Of a stretch of 8,857 nucleotides of DNA, positions 6,877 to 8,857 are shown piece by piece (the first letter of the stretch is position 1; each line of letters starts with the position of its first letter). Both the position numbers and the translations under genes were made by a program. The notes under the pieces are model-generated. The model was not told the origin of the DNA and ran no database searches. It saw only the letters and a list, made by a program, of their open reading frames with translations. Source of the stretch: Bacteroidales bacterium UBA714 (GTDB lineage: Bacteria; Bacteroidota; Bacteroidia; Bacteroidales; UBA932); contig DBLW01000084.1 in assembly GCA_002298075.1 (NCBI GenBank), positions 1 through 8,857 of the forward strand, written 5' to 3'.

Positions 6877-8243
6877 TGCGTATGAGGAAAGAAATCTTGC
6901 TTGCAGTCTGTTCTGCTTTGTTTTTGAATGCCGGTGCAAATGCCCAGTACAACGGCTCGTCTGCATATATGGACCTTTACGATAGTGAGACGACCTCTTC
7001 GCTGAAGTCCCATGTGCGCGAATTGTCTTCCGCTATGATGGAAGGGCGCAAGGCCGGTTCGGAAGGTGAACGCCTTGCCGCGGATTATGTCTCTGAGCAG
7101 CTCAAGAGCTATGGCGTAGACGTGCTCTCTCCGGATGGAGGGGATGTTTTCGGTCTCAGGACTGAAGCAGGGGACACGCTGACATCAAGAAATGTCGTCG
7201 GATTTGTCCAGGGGTACGACAGGACCTTGCGCGACCGCTACATTGTCGTGGGGGCAAGGCTTGACAATCTCGGTGAGATGACAATGACCGTTGACGGCGA
7301 GCCTGCCACAAAGATATTCTATGGAGCGAACGGCAATGCATCCGGTCTTGCAATGATGCTCGAACTGGCACGTATGGTGCGTACAAATTCCATACTTTTC
7401 CGCCGTTCCGTCATATTCGTGGCATTCGGCGCCTCTTCAGAGACATTTGCAGGGGCGTGGTATTTCCTGAACAGGGCGTTCTCGGACGTGGACAAGATTG
7501 ACGCCATGATAAATCTGGACATGCTCGGCACGGGGTACAACGGTTTTTATGCATATACTTCATCCAATGCTGACATGAACGCGATAATCCGCACTTTGGC
7601 CGGGGACCTCCAGCCTGTGCTGCCTGAAGTCGTGGCTACGGAGACATATCCGTCGGACCACAGGGCTTTCTACGCAAAGGATATACCTTCGGTAATGTTC
7701 ACCACTGGACGTTATCCGGAGCATAACACCGAGAAGGATACCCCGTCCATAATAGACTGGCAGATGATGGAGCGCGAGCTTGAGTATGTCTATAATTTTA
7801 CGCTTGCGCTTGCATGTCATGAGAGGGAAATCTCTTTCAGGCCATCGGAGCCTAAGGGCAAGGCATCCTCTTATGACGGCGTAGTGGCATATCATGATTG
7901 TGACCAGAAACCGATGTTCCTTAACAGTCCGGACCCGCGCCAATTTCTGCAGAAGTGGGTATATCAGTATCTTAAATATCCTGCTTCAGCAGTGCGAGAC
8001 GGTATCCAGGGCCGTGTCCTGGTTGAATTCATAATCGGAAAGGACGGAAAAGTCACTGACGTCCGTGTTGTTAAGGGCGTTTCTGAAGAGCTTGATGCGG
8101 AGGCGCTGAAAGTCGTGGGCGCTTCACCGAAATGGAAGCCGGGGCGTGTGAACGGCAACAAGGTCAGGACGTCCATGACCATACCTGTGGAGTTCCGTCT
8201 TGAAAAGAAAGGCGGCCGCGGTAGTTTCGGGATAAAGAAATAA
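6873..8243 (+). CDS. Exported M28-like (probable pseudo-)peptidase fused to a TonB C-terminal domain
   Basis: A 456-aa exported protein. The signal peptide ends near GANA|Q (residue 24). Residues about 45-320 follow the M28 aminopeptidase layout: IVVGARLDNLG (124-134), GANGNASGLAMMLELAR (151-167), FVAFGASSETFAGA (182-195), INLDMLG (213-219) and EHNTEKDTP (283-291). Compared with the active pattern, the first zinc His is Arg129, the bridging Asp is Gly154 and the Glu-Glu base/ligand pair is Ser188-Ser189; Asp131, Asp216 and His284 remain. Peptidase activity is therefore unlikely. Residues about 358-443 form a TonB_C domain (YLKYPASAVRDGIQGRVLVEF, SPKWKPGRVNGNKV, then a closing beta strand). 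There is no Pro-rich linker or lasting N-terminal anchor as in a true TonB, so energy transduction is doubtful. I chose the ATG at 6873 (ATGA overlap with the SPOR stop); 6876 and 6882 are also possible, and 6855 would spoil the signal peptide. Confidence 0.85.
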   Translation: MMRMRKEILLAVCSALFLNAGANAQYNGSSAYMDLYDSETTSSLKSHVRELSSAMMEGRKAGSEGERLAADYVSEQLKSYGVDVLSPDGGDVFGLRTEAGDTLTSRNVVGFVQGYDRTLRDRYIVVGARLDNLGEMTMTVDGEPATKIFYGANGNASGLAMMLELARMVRTNSILFRRSVIFVAFGASSETFAGAWYFLNRAFSDVDKIDAMINLDMLGTGYNGFYAYTSSNADMNAIIRTLAGDLQPVLPEVVATETYPSDHRAFYAKDIPSVMFTTGRYPEHNTEKDTPSIIDWQMMERELEYVYNFTLALACHEREISFRPSEPKGKASSYDGVVAYHDCDQKPMFLNSPDPRQFLQKWVYQYLKYPASAVRDGIQGRVLVEFIIGKDGKVTDVRVVKGVSEELDAEALKVVGASPKWKPGRVNGNKVRTSMTIPVEFRLEKKGGRGSFGIKK

Positions 8244-8254
8244 TATTACTTTTG
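8225..8254 (+). promoter_or_regulatory. leuS: Probable promoter for leuS
   Basis: TACTTTTG at 8247-8254 matches the Bacteroidetes -7 consensus TAnnTTTG. A near -33 element, TTTC, lies at 8225-8228 with an 18-base spacer, inside the end of the preceding gene. Transcription would start near 8261, about 20 bases before the leuS ATG. The -33 match is imperfect, so the call is moderate; leuS may also be read from upstream. Confidence 0.55.
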
Positions 8255-8280
8255 CAGGTTGAATAAAACATTCTATACCT

Positions 8281-8857
8281 ATGGAATATAATTTTAAGGA
8301 AATTGAAAAAAAATGGCAGGCCTTTTGGGCTGCCAATCAGACTTTCAAGGCAGATATTGATAATTCCAAGCCGAAATATTATGTGCTGGACATGTTTCCG
8401 TATCCTTCCGGTGCCGGACTCCATGTGGGACATCCGCTCGGGTATATAGCCAGTGACATTTATAGCCGATACAAGCGTCTGTGCGGCTTTAATGTGCTGC
8501 ATCCAATGGGATATGACGCTTTCGGCCTTCCGGCTGAGCAGTATGCCATACAGACCGGCCAGCATCCGGCTGAAACTACGAAAAAGAATATAGCGCGCTA
8601 TAGGGAGCAGCTTGACAGGATAGGATTCTCCTATGACTGGTCACGTGAGGTGCGCACTTGTGAGCCTGATTATTACAAATGGACACAGTGGGCATTCCTG
8701 AAGATGTTCGGAAGCTGGTATGACAATGCCCAGGGAAAGGCACGTCCTGTCGAAGAGCTTGTGGCTGCGTTCAGCCAGGGGGGCAGTGCGGCTGTTGATG
8801 CTGCATGCGGTGATGTTGAGCCGTTCACTGCAGAACAGTGGAATGCATTTGATGAGA
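8281..8857 (+). CDS. leuS: Leucyl-tRNA synthetase, N-terminal part (cut by window end)
   Basis: The first 192 codons of the class I enzyme that charges tRNA-Leu with leucine in the cytoplasm. The N-terminus MEYNFKEIEKKWQAFW, the block VLDMFPYPSGAGLHVGHPLG (residues 35-54) with the class I HIGH signature as HVGH (48-51), and HPMGYDAFGLPAEQYAI (74-90) are diagnostic of LeuRS. After FGSWYDNAQGKARPVEEL comes an acidic insert rich in Ala and Glu that I associate with Bacteroidetes LeuRS. The frame stays open to the last base, so the editing domain, KMSKS loop and anticodon-binding part lie outside. The ATG at 8281 follows 37 bases after the preceding stop and gives the standard N-terminus; there is no clear Shine-Dalgarno sequence, as is common in this phylum. 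Confidence 0.97.
   Translation, partial: MEYNFKEIEKKWQAFWAANQTFKADIDNSKPKYYVLDMFPYPSGAGLHVGHPLGYIASDIYSRYKRLCGFNVLHPMGYDAFGLPAEQYAIQTGQHPAETTKKNIARYREQLDRIGFSYDWSREVRTCEPDYYKWTQWAFLKMFGSWYDNAQGKARPVEELVAAFSQGGSAAVDAACGDVEPFTAEQWNAFDE

Noticed and set aside
7560..7943. 127-codon open frame on the minus strand inside the M28-like gene
   Set aside because: It is an antisense shadow with an Arg/His-rich composition and no signal or domain.

Overview
The window looks like chromosomal core sequence from a Bacteroidales bacterium, probably gut-associated, with base composition near 50% GC by eye. Four observations point there. GyrA carries the variant box QNRGGVG. Start codons lack clear Shine-Dalgarno sequences. 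Three intergenic sites match the Bacteroidetes -7 element TAnnTTTG. The leucyl-tRNA synthetase has an insert after the catalytic N-terminus that I associate with Bacteroidetes. I cannot name the genus.

Layout. Bases 1-150 hold a cluster of short hairpins with a recurring GCAAA-type lead-in. Next, on the plus strand, come gyrA (180-2699) and, 10 bases later, an exported TPR protein (2710-4032); the two probably form an operon. A 13-bp perfect hairpin (4050-4088) separates this block from a convergent minus-strand pair: a CapA-like exported metallophosphatase (5063-6262) followed one base later by a PhoH-family ATPase (4114-5061). From 6263 to 6357 lies a divergent promoter region. To its right, on the plus strand, is a SPOR-domain lipoprotein (6358-6876), overlapped by a gene for an exported M28-peptidase-like protein with a C-terminal TonB_C domain (6873-8243). 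After a short gap with its own promoter-like sequence, leuS begins at 8281 and runs off the right edge.

How the genes relate. gyrA, phoH and leuS are housekeeping genes for DNA topology, RNA-linked ATPase activity and translation. The other four encode exported envelope proteins. The most unusual item is the M28-like/TonB_C protein. Its peptidase fold is recognisable, but four of the residues that normally bind the two zinc ions or act as the base are replaced (His to Arg129, Asp to Gly154, Glu-Glu to Ser188-Ser189), so it is probably a pseudo-peptidase. It is translationally coupled to the SPOR lipoprotein, which suggests a joint non-enzymatic envelope role. Two other points deserve attention: GyrA has Ile where the quinolone-contact Ser normally sits, and the hairpin cluster before gyrA shows a compensatory base pair between two of its units. 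I found no mobile element, CRISPR array, tRNA or rRNA gene.
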